23,419 bases of DNA from Sulfurospirillum sp. (GTDB taxonomy: Bacteria; Campylobacterota; Campylobacteria; Campylobacterales; QNZT01), in the NCBI GenBank assembly GCA_003978455.1, contig QNZT01000115.1:1-23419 (forward strand), written 5' to 3'. Below the pieces are notes generated by a model. That model did not search any database, was not told where the DNA came from, and was given only the letters and a program-made list of their open reading frames with translations. The position numbers were made by a program, and so were the translations under genes. This document shows, one piece after another, positions 8,155 to 15,333 of the stretch; within the stretch, counting starts at the first letter, position 1, and each line of letters starts with the position of its first letter.

Positions 8155-8220
8155 GAGTAACGGGATAATATATAGTTAAGAAAAGAATAAAAAGAAATTT
8201 GCAAAAAAGTTTTTAAAAAC

Positions 8221-8241
8221 CTTGACAAATACACACTCAAT
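8221..8241 (+). promoter_or_regulatory. HAIR-like operator (probable HspR site) at clpB
   Basis: CTTGACA-N7-ACTCAAT has the spacing of the HspR recognition element HAIR (CTTGAGT-N7-ACTCAAG) and matches 11 of its 14 defined positions. It covers the -35 and most of the spacer of the clpB promoter, where bound repressor would exclude RNA polymerase. HspR controls chaperone operons in Helicobacter and Campylobacter. hspR itself is not in the window. Confidence 0.65.
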
Positions 8242-8251
8242 GTTGTATAAT
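8222..8251 (+). promoter_or_regulatory. Consensus sigma70 promoter of clpB
   Basis: TTGACA (8222-8227) and TATAAT (8246-8251) match the consensus hexamers perfectly, with an 18-nt spacer. Initiation near 8258 gives a leader of about 45 nt that includes AAGGAG at 8293-8298. A full -35 is unusual for Campylobacterota and suggests high intrinsic strength held down by a repressor. Confidence 0.85.
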
Positions 8252-8303
8252 AACGTCATATCAAAAAATACCACGGAAAATGTGGAAGCAAAAAGGAGCA
8301 AAA

Positions 8304-10883
8304 ATGCAAAATATATTTGAAAAACTGACCCATGCGATGCGGGAATCGATCGAGAGTGCGATCTCCCTGGCGTTGCATGCCAAAAATCCGGAAGCGACAC
8401 CGCTTCATGTTATCTGGGGGATGTTGACAGATACCAACTCTATCCTCAACCAGGCACTCAACAAGATGAATGCGCAGAAAGAGGCGATCGCCCTGGAGAT
8501 CAAGAGCAGGGTGGAGAAACTCCCCTCTGTCTCCAGTGTCACCAAAGAGAGTATCAAACTCTCACGTGAACTGGCGGAGAGCCTCCAGAAAGCGGAAGCA
8601 CAGGCGGTACAAAACGGTGACCAGTATATCGCGGTCGATACATGGTTGATGGCCAATCTTGATAATCCTGCCATCAAAGAGGCGCTTGGCAAGTTCATCG
8701 ACCTGACAGAGTTGAAAAAGACACTCGAAGCGATGCGCGGCGGGCGTAAGATCGACTCTGAGACAGCGGAAGAGAAGCTGGAGTCTCTGGAGAAGTACGG
8801 TATCGACCTGACGCAGAAAGCAAAAGAGGGTGAACTCGATCCTGTCATCGGACGTGACGAAGAGATCCAGCGTATGATGCAGATTTTGATCAGAAAGACC
8901 AAAAACAACCCGATCTTGCTGGGTGAACCGGGTGTCGGTAAAACCGCACTCGTCGAAGGTCTGGCGCAGAAGATCGTCAACCGGGAAGTACCTCTGAGTC
9001 TGCAGAACAAACGTTTGATCAGTCTCGATATGAGTACACTGATCGCGGGTGCGAAGTATCGCGGTGAGTTCGAAGATCGTTTAAAAGCGATTATCGACGA
9101 AGTGAAGAAAGATGGTAATATCATCCTCTTTATCGATGAGATCCATACCATCGTCGGTGCAGGTGCAAGCGAAGGAAGTATGGATGCGGCAAACATCCTC
9201 AAACCGGCGCTGGCAAGGGGCGAATTGCATACGATCGGTGCGACGACACTGAAGGAGTACCGCAAATATTTTGAGAAAGATGCGGCATTGCAGCGACGTT
9301 TCCAGCCGGTCAAAGTGGATGAGCCCAATACCAACGAAGCGCTTCAGATTCTACGTGGTATCAAGGAGCGTCTCGAAGCGCACCACAATGTCCAGATACT
9401 CGACTCTGCGCTGATCGCGGCGGTCAAGCTGAGCAGCAGATACATCACCGACAGGTATCTGCCGGATAAGGCGATCGACCTGATCGACGAAGCGGCGGCT
9501 GAGTTGAAGATGCAGATCGAATCTGAACCGTTTGAACTGAGCAAGGTCAAGCGCCAGATCGAGCAGTTGCTGGTCGAAAAAGAGGCGCTCTTGATGGAGA
9601 AGAACAAAAAGAACGAAGAGCGTCTCAAGGAGATCGAAAAAGAGCTTGCCGATCTCGAAGAGGAGAAGCGCAAACTCGAAACACAGTTTGAGACCGAAAA
9701 GCAGGTCTTCAAAGAGATCGCGGATATCAAGGTCAAGATCGAAGAGCTCAAACGTGAAGCGGAACTTGCCAAGCGTAACGGTGACTTCAACAAAGCTGCT
9801 GAGATCGAGTATGGTGAGATTCCAAAGCTTCAGCAGCGTGAAAAAGAGCTCAACGAGCAGTGGGAGAAGATGCAGGCGAGCGGTACGCTGCTCAAAAACA
9901 GCGTCGATGACGAGATGATCGCGGCGATTGTGAGCAAGTGGACCGGTATCCCTGTCACCAAGATGATGCAGAGCGACAAAGAGAAAGTGCTTCATATAGA
10001 AGAGGAGCTTAAACGCAGAGTTGTCGGACAGGACGATGCGCTCAAAGCGATCGCGAGGGCGATCAAGCGTAACAAAGCAGGACTCTCCGACCAGAGCAGA
10101 CCGATTGGATCGTTCATGTTCCTCGGACCGACCGGTGTCGGTAAAACCGAGAGTGCCAAAGCGCTGGCAGAGTTTCTCTTTGACACTGAGAAAGCGCTGA
10201 TTCGCTTCGATATGAGTGAGTATATGGAGAAGCATGCAGTGAGCCGCCTGGTCGGTGCACCTCCGGGATATGTCGGATACGAAGAGGGTGGACAGTTGAC
10301 CGAAGCGGTCAGAAGAAAGCCCTACAGCGTCTTGCTCTTCGACGAGATCGAAAAGGCGCATCCAGATGTATTTAACATCATGTTGCAAGTGCTCGATGAC
10401 GGTCGTCTGACCGACAACAAAGGTATTACGGTCGATTTTAGAAATACGATCATCATCCTGACATCGAACATCGCGAGCGACAAGATCATGGAGTTCAAAG
10501 ACCCCGAAGACAGGGAGAAAGCGGTTCGGGATGAGCTGAGGAACTACTTCAAGCCTGAGTTTCTGAACCGTCTGGATGATATCGTGATCTTCAACCCGCT
10601 GGGTCTGGAGCAGATCACCAAAATCGTCGACATCCTCTTTGCGGATATCGCGAAGAAGGTGAAAGAGCGTGGTATCGAGATCAGTATGACAGATGCTGCC
10701 AAAGCGGTGATCGCACAGGAAGGTTTCGATCCGGTATATGGTGCGAGACCGCTCAAACGTGCACTTTACAGTGAGGTCGAAGACAGACTTGCCGAACTGA
10801 TCCTCAGCGATCAGGTCGATGAGGGCGACAAAGTACTCTTTGACGCCGAGAACAACGAGATCGTTGTTCGTATCAATCCTTAA
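8304..10883 (+). CDS. clpB: ClpB, ATP-dependent disaggregase
   Basis: Cytoplasmic AAA+ hexamer that, with DnaK/DnaJ/GrpE, pulls proteins out of aggregates after heat or other stress. Order (numbering from the ATG at 8304): Clp N-domain 1-145; first AAA+ module with Walker A GEPGVGKT (about 199-206), pore loop KYRGEFEDR and Walker B ILFIDE (about 266-271); long charged coiled-coil M-domain about 400-520, which distinguishes ClpB from ClpA; second module with GPTGVGKT (about 600-607), pore loop GYVGYEEGG and Walker B LLFDE. Length 859 aa is standard. The frame extends 8 codons upstream to 8280, but AAGGAG 5 nt before ATG 8304 decides the start. It is monocistronic: own promoter with HAIR-like operator and own terminator. 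Confidence 0.97.
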   Translation: MQNIFEKLTHAMRESIESAISLALHAKNPEATPLHVIWGMLTDTNSILNQALNKMNAQKEAIALEIKSRVEKLPSVSSVTKESIKLSRELAESLQKAEAQAVQNGDQYIAVDTWLMANLDNPAIKEALGKFIDLTELKKTLEAMRGGRKIDSETAEEKLESLEKYGIDLTQKAKEGELDPVIGRDEEIQRMMQILIRKTKNNPILLGEPGVGKTALVEGLAQKIVNREVPLSLQNKRLISLDMSTLIAGAKYRGEFEDRLKAIIDEVKKDGNIILFIDEIHTIVGAGASEGSMDAANILKPALARGELHTIGATTLKEYRKYFEKDAALQRRFQPVKVDEPNTNEALQILRGIKERLEAHHNVQILDSALIAAVKLSSRYITDRYLPDKAIDLIDEAAAELKMQIESEPFELSKVKRQIEQLLVEKEALLMEKNKKNEERLKEIEKELADLEEEKRKLETQFETEKQVFKEIADIKVKIEELKREAELAKRNGDFNKAAEIEYGEIPKLQQREKELNEQWEKMQASGTLLKNSVDDEMIAAIVSKWTGIPVTKMMQSDKEKVLHIEEELKRRVVGQDDALKAIARAIKRNKAGLSDQSRPIGSFMFLGPTGVGKTESAKALAEFLFDTEKALIRFDMSEYMEKHAVSRLVGAPPGYVGYEEGGQLTEAVRRKPYSVLLFDEIEKAHPDVFNIMLQVLDDGRLTDNKGITVDFRNTIIILTSNIASDKIMEFKDPEDREKAVRDELRNYFKPEFLNRLDDIVIFNPLGLEQITKIVDILFADIAKKVKERGIEISMTDAAKAVIAQEGFDPVYGARPLKRALYSEVEDRLAELILSDQVDEGDKVLFDAENNEIVVRINP

Positions 10884-10898
10884 CAGGATGATCCTCTC

Positions 10899-10925
10899 AG
10901 AAGAAAGCCGTACCGGCTTTCTTCT
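10899..10925 (+). terminator. Intrinsic terminator of clpB
   Basis: A perfect 12-bp stem (10899-10910 pairing with 10914-10925) with a 3-nt loop TAC lies 15 nt after the clpB stop. The 5' arm is A/G-rich and the 3' arm CGGCTTTCTTCT is T-rich, so it behaves like a terminator stem, although no long T-run follows. Confidence 0.8.
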
Positions 10926-10973
10926 ATACTACTTCTAAAAAAATTACTTAATATTAAATTAATATTTAATCTA

Positions 10974-10979
10974 TATAAT
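10974..10979 (+). promoter_or_regulatory. -10 box for the 11037 gene
   Basis: TATAAT in a very AT-rich stretch (10926-11015), about 57 nt before the ATG. Other AT-rich hexamers nearby make the exact choice uncertain. Confidence 0.35.
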
Positions 10980-11036
10980 ATTTATTACTTAATTTGAAAA
11001 AATTTAATATATTTAATAAAAAGGCGCATTTTTTAC

Positions 11037-11798
11037 ATGAAATCTCTCTTTTTGATACTTTTGATGCTCTATTCTCCATATGCCTTTGCCCGTAAAGATA
11101 CCAATGTGAGTCAATATCACAAATTTGAACTTCAGCGAATGAGTATGGTACGCAAAGCGAGGATGTTGACAAAAGAGTATAAGATGTTGCAAAACAGGCT
11201 GAAAGGGTGGCAGATCCGAAAACAGCAGTTGATAGAACGCTTTGAAGAGAAAAACAACGCTATGGCAACAATGTCACTCGGTCATGATAATCAGTACGGC
11301 GTGCGTAGAGCGGAGGCTCGGCGTAAACAATTTTATGCGTCTATTGATCAAAAAGAGCACATGATTCAAGAGAGAATCTCCACAGTACGTCAGAAACTGG
11401 ATCAGTTAAAAGAGGATTTTCATTTTCAGTTTGCGGTCGAACTGACCGATGATGAAATCTTCAGAGATAAACATAAAAGGGTGAAAGAGAAGCGCAAAAA
11501 GCTGAAAATGCTTAAAGAGTATATCAAATATGTAGAGTCTTATGAAAAGCTTCGTCAATTAAATGACAAATATAACCAAGTTGAAAATCTTTTACAGAGT
11601 ATCGCCAAAATAAACCATAACGAAAAACTGTTTGAACAAAACATCACCCGTAAGGCAGACGTTACGCAGGAGAAAATGTTTGCTTATAAAAATATGGCAG
11701 ATCGACTGAAAGAGGAGTTCGTCAATCGTTATCATGTTGATATTGAAGATATTGACAGAGCGAAGCTTTTTTTAAAAAATCTGAAAAAAGCACATTAG
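11037..11798 (+). CDS. Exported coiled-coil protein of unknown function
   Basis: Not recognised. A signal peptide is clear (MKSLFLILL, ending near YAFA-RK), so the mature protein of about 235 aa is periplasmic or surface-exposed. It is very rich in Lys, Arg, Glu and Gln, with long heptad-like helices at about 25-80, 95-130 and 145-185, so an extended coiled coil is likely. It contains no cysteine after the signal and no catalytic motif that I can see. The ribosome binding site is weak (AAGG 12 nt upstream). It is separated from clpB by a terminator, and copy 2 of the 99-bp repeat starts directly after its stop codon. It is convergent with the outer membrane protein gene. Confidence 0.8.
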   Translation: MKSLFLILLMLYSPYAFARKDTNVSQYHKFELQRMSMVRKARMLTKEYKMLQNRLKGWQIRKQQLIERFEEKNNAMATMSLGHDNQYGVRRAEARRKQFYASIDQKEHMIQERISTVRQKLDQLKEDFHFQFAVELTDDEIFRDKHKRVKEKRKKLKMLKEYIKYVESYEKLRQLNDKYNQVENLLQSIAKINHNEKLFEQNITRKADVTQEKMFAYKNMADRLKEEFVNRYHVDIEDIDRAKLFLKNLKKAH

Positions 11799-11897
11799 AT
11801 TAACGTATTTGGAACAGAGTCCCAAATACTACGCTAACACTAAGTTCTGCTCAGCGCAGGGCTCACGCGCAGATAAACCGCGCTTGAATTTTCTTAA
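11799..11897 (-). repeat. 99-bp structured repeat, copy 2 (inverted)
   Basis: On the minus strand this matches 6418-6516 with about nine substitutions and no gaps. All three hairpins persist. H3 is an 11-bp stem (11805-11815 with 11819-11829) in which two base pairs differ from copy 1 and both partners changed together. In H2 a G-C pair became G-T. H1 is identical. The element follows the outer membrane protein gene in the same orientation (27 nt after its stop) and abuts the stop of the convergent coiled-coil gene. Confidence 0.85.
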
Positions 11898-11924
11898 ATT
11901 TCGTGAATCTTAAATGAGAGTTTT

Positions 11925-12653
11925 CTAAAAGTCCCATACGATTGCGGCGTAAACGCCTTTAAAGTCGATATCTGCCGTGATATCTTCCACATCGTCGAGT
12001 TTAAGTTTGACCATCTTCACACCTGCTTCCAGACCGAGACCGAGTGTAAAGGTATAGCGTGTGGTGAGATAGAGGTCGTAGAGGGTATTTTTATCGTAGG
12101 TGATCATATCTCCCTCTGCCTGGAAGCTGAGACCGGACATGGGGATATCGATTCTCGCCTTGGCGTAGAGTGTCGGTAACACGACAGAAAAATCGGTATC
12201 ACTTTTTCCCAGAAGATCGTTTTGGACATAGGTGGTTGCGTTGATATATTTGGCATTGAGTCCCAGGTCGAGGTTGAGCCAGTTGTCTAAAATCTCATAG
12301 TAGAGTGTCGCATCGACGATATCCATATCCACATTTGTCGCGATTTGTCCGCTATAGACTTTGTCACCGAATTTCAGATTGGTGACGGTGCCGTTACCGC
12401 TGTGTGAGAGTTGGCTATAGACTGCGCGGATATTGGGGAGTACAGGTATCGGATGCTCTATGTATCCTTTCAAAACAAAACTGTTTTCGCTACCCCATCC
12501 GAAGTTTTTCTCAACATCGGCACTGTTGCCTTTATAGGCGAATGTTCCGGATGGTTTGTCGTTAAGATATCCCAGGCTGATCTCTCCGCCTGCCACATCG
12601 GCGCGGAGTAGTGATGCGGTTAGAAGCAGCGCTCCTGTCAGTGTATATTTCAT
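11925..12653 (-). CDS. Outer membrane beta-barrel protein, TIGR04219-like
   Basis: A 242-aa protein with a signal peptide (LLLTASLLRA-DV), alternating hydrophobic strands and a C-terminal aromatic ending (VWDF) typical of proteins inserted by the Bam machinery. The mature start DVAGGEISLGYLNDKPSGTFAYKG fits the TIGR04219 outer membrane protein family as I remember it (small barrels common in Campylobacterota and gamma-proteobacteria, function unknown). The ATG at 12653 has AAAGGAA upstream, and a TATAAT on the minus strand lies at 12685-12680. It is divergent from the flavoprotein gene at 12749. The transport substrate cannot be inferred. Confidence 0.8.
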   Translation of the reverse strand: MKYTLTGALLLTASLLRADVAGGEISLGYLNDKPSGTFAYKGNSADVEKNFGWGSENSFVLKGYIEHPIPVLPNIRAVYSQLSHSGNGTVTNLKFGDKVYSGQIATNVDMDIVDATLYYEILDNWLNLDLGLNAKYINATTYVQNDLLGKSDTDFSVVLPTLYAKARIDIPMSGLSFQAEGDMITYDKNTLYDLYLTTRYTFTLGLGLEAGVKMVKLKLDDVEDITADIDFKGVYAAIVWDF

Positions 12654-12679
12654 GAACAGATTCCTTTTAAATATATTTG

Positions 12680-12685
12680 ATTATA
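12680..12685 (-). promoter_or_regulatory. -10 box for the outer membrane protein gene
   Basis: TATAAT on the minus strand, 26 nt upstream of the start codon, giving a short leader that contains the AAAGGAA ribosome binding site. No -35 is obvious. Confidence 0.5.
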
Positions 12686-12733
12686 TAGTAAAATTAATAA
12701 ATATTTAATAGACAAAAACTACAAACCTTTTCA

Positions 12734-12742
12734 TGTTACAAT
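12734..12742 (+). promoter_or_regulatory. Extended -10, leaderless start of the 12749 gene
   Basis: TGTTACAAT is an extended -10 (TG-N-TACAAT). It ends 6 nt before the ATG at 12749, so transcription would start at or next to the start codon. No ribosome binding site is present, consistent with a leaderless mRNA. Confidence 0.45.
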
Positions 12743-12748
12743 CTCCGC

Positions 12749-13978
12749 ATGAAAAAGAAGATTGGTATTATCGGCGGCGGGGCTTCGGGGTTGCTTTGCG
12801 CAGTGGTCGCTTCACAGGGGGATTGTGATATCACGGTGCTTGAAAAAAACAAGAGGGTAGGGCGTAAGATACTGGCGACAGGAAACGGACGCTGCAACAT
12901 CAGCAACACAGAGATCACCCCGGCACACTATCACGGGCATCTTCCCTCTTTTACCGCTTATGCACTCAAACAGTTTGACAACAGGGCTCTGGAGCGATTT
13001 TTCTCCAACCTTGGACTGGAGTTTGTCTCTGTAGAGGATGGACGGCTCTTTCCCATGTCTTTGCAGGCTTCGAGTGTGGTCGATTTTCTGGAAGATGCCT
13101 CTCTGAGAGGCGGGGTTAGGCTGATGACCGATACGGCGGTTACACGTATCGAAAAGAGGGGCGGGCGATTCAGAGTATTTCATGAAGAGGGGAGTGTCGA
13201 TTTTGATATCGTTGTGATTGCGACAGGTTCGGTCGCGATGCCGACGCTTGGTAGTTCGGATTCCGGGATCCGTTTTGCGGAGCGTTTCGGACATAAACGG
13301 TTTGATCCGTTTCCTGTGCTGGTACAGCTGCTTAGCAGTGATCCGCTCTGTAGCAGATGCAGCGGTGTCAAGCTCGAAGCAGAGGTTAGCGCTGTTGTAA
13401 ACGGTATTGAGGAAGCGTCCGTACGGGGTGATCTGCTCTTTACCAATTACGGCATATCGGGACTGGCTGTTCTGGATATCAGTCGTGCGATCTCCCGCGG
13501 TTTGCAAAGAGGGTATCGCTGTCATGTTCAGGTCGATCTGCTTCCCGATATGGCACCCGATACACTGAAAAAGATCTTACAGAACAAGAGCAAACGTTTT
13601 GCAAAAAAGCCGCCCCGCCTCTGGCTCAACGGTATGTTGCATCAAAAGATAGTCGATGCCTTGCTGGATATGCTAAAATTGACGCGTAAAAGTTCGTTGG
13701 GAACGAAAGATGTGCAGCGTCTGGCATATACTATCAAACACCTGCAAATCGCCGTGCACGACACGAGAGGTGCCAAAGGTGCGGAGGTGATGGCGGGAGG
13801 TGTGGATTGCAGTGAAGTTTTTGCAAAAACGATGGAGTCGAGACTGGTTAAAAATCTATTTCTCACCGGAGAGGTGCTTGATGTGGATGGAGACAGGGGA
13901 GGGTACAACCTCCACTGGGCATGGGCAAGCGGTTATCTTGCCGGAAAAAGCATCTTGGCTTCCGCAAACTCTTCATGA
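12749..13978 (+). CDS. HI0933-type FAD-dependent oxidoreductase (BaiN/YhiN-like), paralog 1
   Basis: Cytoplasmic flavoprotein of 409 aa in the HI0933/TIGR00275 family. An N-terminal dinucleotide-binding motif GGGASGLLCA (about 8-17) is followed by LEKNKRVGRKILATGNGRCNISN, the family signature after the first strand. IVVIATGS is the second FAD contact. The C-terminal signature AKGAEVMAGGVD then LTGEVLDVDGDRGGYNLHWAWASG is intact. The physiological reaction is poorly defined in most bacteria; some relatives reduce bile-acid intermediates, which is not implied here. There is no ribosome binding site, and a TGTTACAAT promoter sits 6 nt before the ATG. The last 46 nt overlap the 3' end of the convergent gene at 13933. 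A second member of the family is at 17744. Confidence 0.9.
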   Translation: MKKKIGIIGGGASGLLCAVVASQGDCDITVLEKNKRVGRKILATGNGRCNISNTEITPAHYHGHLPSFTAYALKQFDNRALERFFSNLGLEFVSVEDGRLFPMSLQASSVVDFLEDASLRGGVRLMTDTAVTRIEKRGGRFRVFHEEGSVDFDIVVIATGSVAMPTLGSSDSGIRFAERFGHKRFDPFPVLVQLLSSDPLCSRCSGVKLEAEVSAVVNGIEEASVRGDLLFTNYGISGLAVLDISRAISRGLQRGYRCHVQVDLLPDMAPDTLKKILQNKSKRFAKKPPRLWLNGMLHQKIVDALLDMLKLTRKSSLGTKDVQRLAYTIKHLQIAVHDTRGAKGAEVMAGGVDCSEVFAKTMESRLVKNLFLTGEVLDVDGDRGGYNLHWAWASGYLAGKSILASANSS

Positions 13979-14277
13979 AGTTTGAAAAGCGCTTCATGTA
14001 GTTCGTTGAAGAGCAGCATATAGTCTGTGTCTCGTTTGAACATAGCGAGTATTTCGATATGCTCTGTATGGATATAGATTTCATCGAGATTCAATTTGTC
14101 CGCTTTTACACTCAGTTTGTGTGCATGGCGTACAATCTTTTTATACTTTTTTTGTTCGATTGCATCTTCAAGGTTTGCCAGCTCTACCTGTGCATAAATC
14201 AAAAACGCATCGAGTTTGTGCATTAGCCGCTCTTCTGAAAGTCCCAGTGTGTGTGCCAGCTGTTCTATATCTTTCAT
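13933..14277 (-). CDS. Small helical protein resembling an HPt domain
   Basis: 114 aa, all-helical in appearance, cytoplasmic (no signal or membrane segment). The segment VRHAHKLSVKADKLNLDEI resembles the histidine phosphotransfer motif (AHxLKGxAxxLG); His53 would take the place of the phosphorylated histidine, but the usual Lys-Gly is replaced by Ser-Val, so phosphotransfer is doubtful. A degenerate HPt fold or an unrelated four-helix protein are both possible. The ATG at 14277 has AAGGA about 8 nt upstream. It follows the lipoprotein gene by 22 nt on the same strand and probably shares its transcript. Its 3' end overlaps the convergent flavoprotein by 46 nt. Confidence 0.65.
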   Translation of the reverse strand: MKDIEQLAHTLGLSEERLMHKLDAFLIYAQVELANLEDAIEQKKYKKIVRHAHKLSVKADKLNLDEIYIHTEHIEILAMFKRDTDYMLLFNELHEALFKLHEEFAEAKMLFPAR

Positions 14278-14299
14278 TGTGCTTTTCCTTCCCCGTATT

Positions 14300-14881
14300 T
14301 TATGGTCTGCTGATCATTTTTGTTTCGATTTTGCCATTTTCTGCAAGATGTTTCTCCTGAAGAATCTCACCTACGCCTTTCTGATAGTAGCCGGGGGTAT
14401 CTCCGCATCTGATCTCTATGACATCTTTAAAATTCTGCTTCTGATAGGTGAAATCGTCCCAGAGTTTGACAAGGGTACAATCCGATTTTTTGATCGTGAC
14501 AATATCCCCTATATCGACCGTAGGTTTAAGTTCTAAACGCCCATTTTCCTGCCCGTTGGTATAAAATAAAACAGTTATACTTTCTTTGCCGTTTCGATAA
14601 ACAGTTTTCTCATTTTTGGACAAATCGGAAACTTCCGTGACACTGTTTGCTTCTCTGGTGTAGCGGGTACGATACTTCTGTACCTGTTCACCGTTGGTTT
14701 TGACATAGTTGTTGGTTGTGTCTCCGGCGGGTACAAGGTAGTTCCAGAGCGATATCGACCCGGTGTGATAGCTTTTGGGGATACTCTGTGTGCGGTCAAC
14801 CGTCGTCTCTTCTGTCGCTCCGCCACATCCGGACAGGGAAAGTATCAGTATTGATATGAAAACATATAGTCTGTATTGCAT
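14300..14881 (-). CDS. Predicted lipoprotein of unknown function
   Basis: 193 aa with a lipobox (ILSLSGC, Cys at about residue 19) after a short basic start, so it is a lipid-anchored periplasmic or outer-membrane protein. The mature part is beta-rich and hydrophilic, with two further cysteines (in KKSDCTLV and EIRCGDTPG) that could form a disulfide. The segment GVGEILQEKHLAENG near the C-terminus looks like a strand-rich tail seen in other small secreted proteins, but I recognise no family. The start is ATG 14881, preceded by AGAGAG. The promoter (TATACT at 14915-14910) overlaps a perfect inverted repeat. It heads a two-gene unit with the HPt-like gene. Confidence 0.75.
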   Translation of the reverse strand: MQYRLYVFISILILSLSGCGGATEETTVDRTQSIPKSYHTGSISLWNYLVPAGDTTNNYVKTNGEQVQKYRTRYTREANSVTEVSDLSKNEKTVYRNGKESITVLFYTNGQENGRLELKPTVDIGDIVTIKKSDCTLVKLWDDFTYQKQNFKDVIEIRCGDTPGYYQKGVGEILQEKHLAENGKIETKMISRP

Positions 14882-14909
14882 TGTTTTTCTCTCTTTATTT
14901 GATTTATGT

Positions 14910-14933
14910 AGTATATCGGTGTTTGTCGATATA
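14910..14933 (-). promoter_or_regulatory. -10 box overlapped by a 22-bp inverted repeat (lipoprotein gene)
   Basis: On the minus strand TATACT (14915-14910) lies 28 nt before the ATG. The perfect inverted repeat TATATCG (14912-14918), 8-nt spacer, CGATATA (14927-14933) overlaps it on the upstream side. Size and placement fit a dimeric repressor operator. Confidence 0.45.
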
Positions 14934-15007
14934 ATTTTACTTTTAAATCTCTCATGCTGCTTTTTATCGCATAAAAGAGAACTTTTGTATAATAAGGTAA
15001 CATATTT

Positions 15008-15331
15008 TTACCCATTCTCTCTGAAAAAGAGTGCCTCAAAGATGAAAAAGAGGGTGGTTGCCGTCGGTGCGAGCAGAAACCAGAGGATGAGACGCTCTTT
15101 GAAGAGGTAGTAAAAGACCCCGATCCAGCTCAGAAAGAGGAGTGCCAGATGGACGATAAAGAGCGGCTTGTGTACGATGATCATCTTGCTGATATAGGTA
15201 AAAAAGACGGCGACGCCGATTGCTGCCGTATAGCGCAGGAGGATTTTCGGATCGCCGGTTTTGCGGTACTTCATGTAGATCAGTAAAATAGCCGCCAGCA
15301 GTATCAGTGCCATTATTATGTAGAGTCTCAT
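15008..15331 (-). CDS. Small membrane protein, four predicted transmembrane helices
   Basis: 107 aa, unrecognised. Hydrophobic helices are visible at about 4-20, 33-52, 56-74 and 82-100, joined by short basic loops (KYRKTGD, KERL), so it is an inner-membrane protein with both ends probably in the cytoplasm. It starts 2 nt after the stop of the VWA gene, with GGAG in the VWA 3' end serving as ribosome binding site, so the two are translationally linked and probably functionally related. No catalytic motif is seen. It could assist the export or membrane attachment of the VWA protein, but that is inference from position only. Confidence 0.75.
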   Translation of the reverse strand: MRLYIIMALILLAAILLIYMKYRKTGDPKILLRYTAAIGVAVFFTYISKMIIVHKPLFIVHLALLFLSWIGVFYYLFKERLILWFLLAPTATTLFFIFEALFFRENG

Positions 15332-15333
15332 CG

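Larger units (their letters stand above)
7872..8303. other. Regulatory gap between MATE and clpB
   Basis: About 430 bases without a standard gene, AT-rich. From left to right it holds the MATE ribosome binding site, a nested palindrome (7953-7975), a possible 25-codon minus-strand ORF (8015-8092) with a strong ribosome binding site, a minus-strand promoter (8125-8154), an A-rich stretch, the clpB promoter with its HAIR-like operator (8221-8251), and the clpB ribosome binding site (8293-8298). A plus-strand open frame across 7835-8131 lacks a credible start and is not called. Confidence 0.7.

Noticed and set aside
9351..10388. Long minus-strand open frame opposite clpB
   Set aside because: Shadow of the strongly biased clpB codons; the translated product has no recognisable domain and clpB is unambiguous.
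14961..14977. AT hairpin after the four-helix membrane protein gene
   Set aside because: Only about six A-T pairs with a bulge and no T-run; too weak to call a terminator.
14987..14993. Plus-strand TATAAT that would transcribe antisense to the membrane protein and VWA genes
   Set aside because: A single -10-like hexamer in AT-rich DNA with no -35 and no downstream gene in that direction; not enough to call an antisense promoter.
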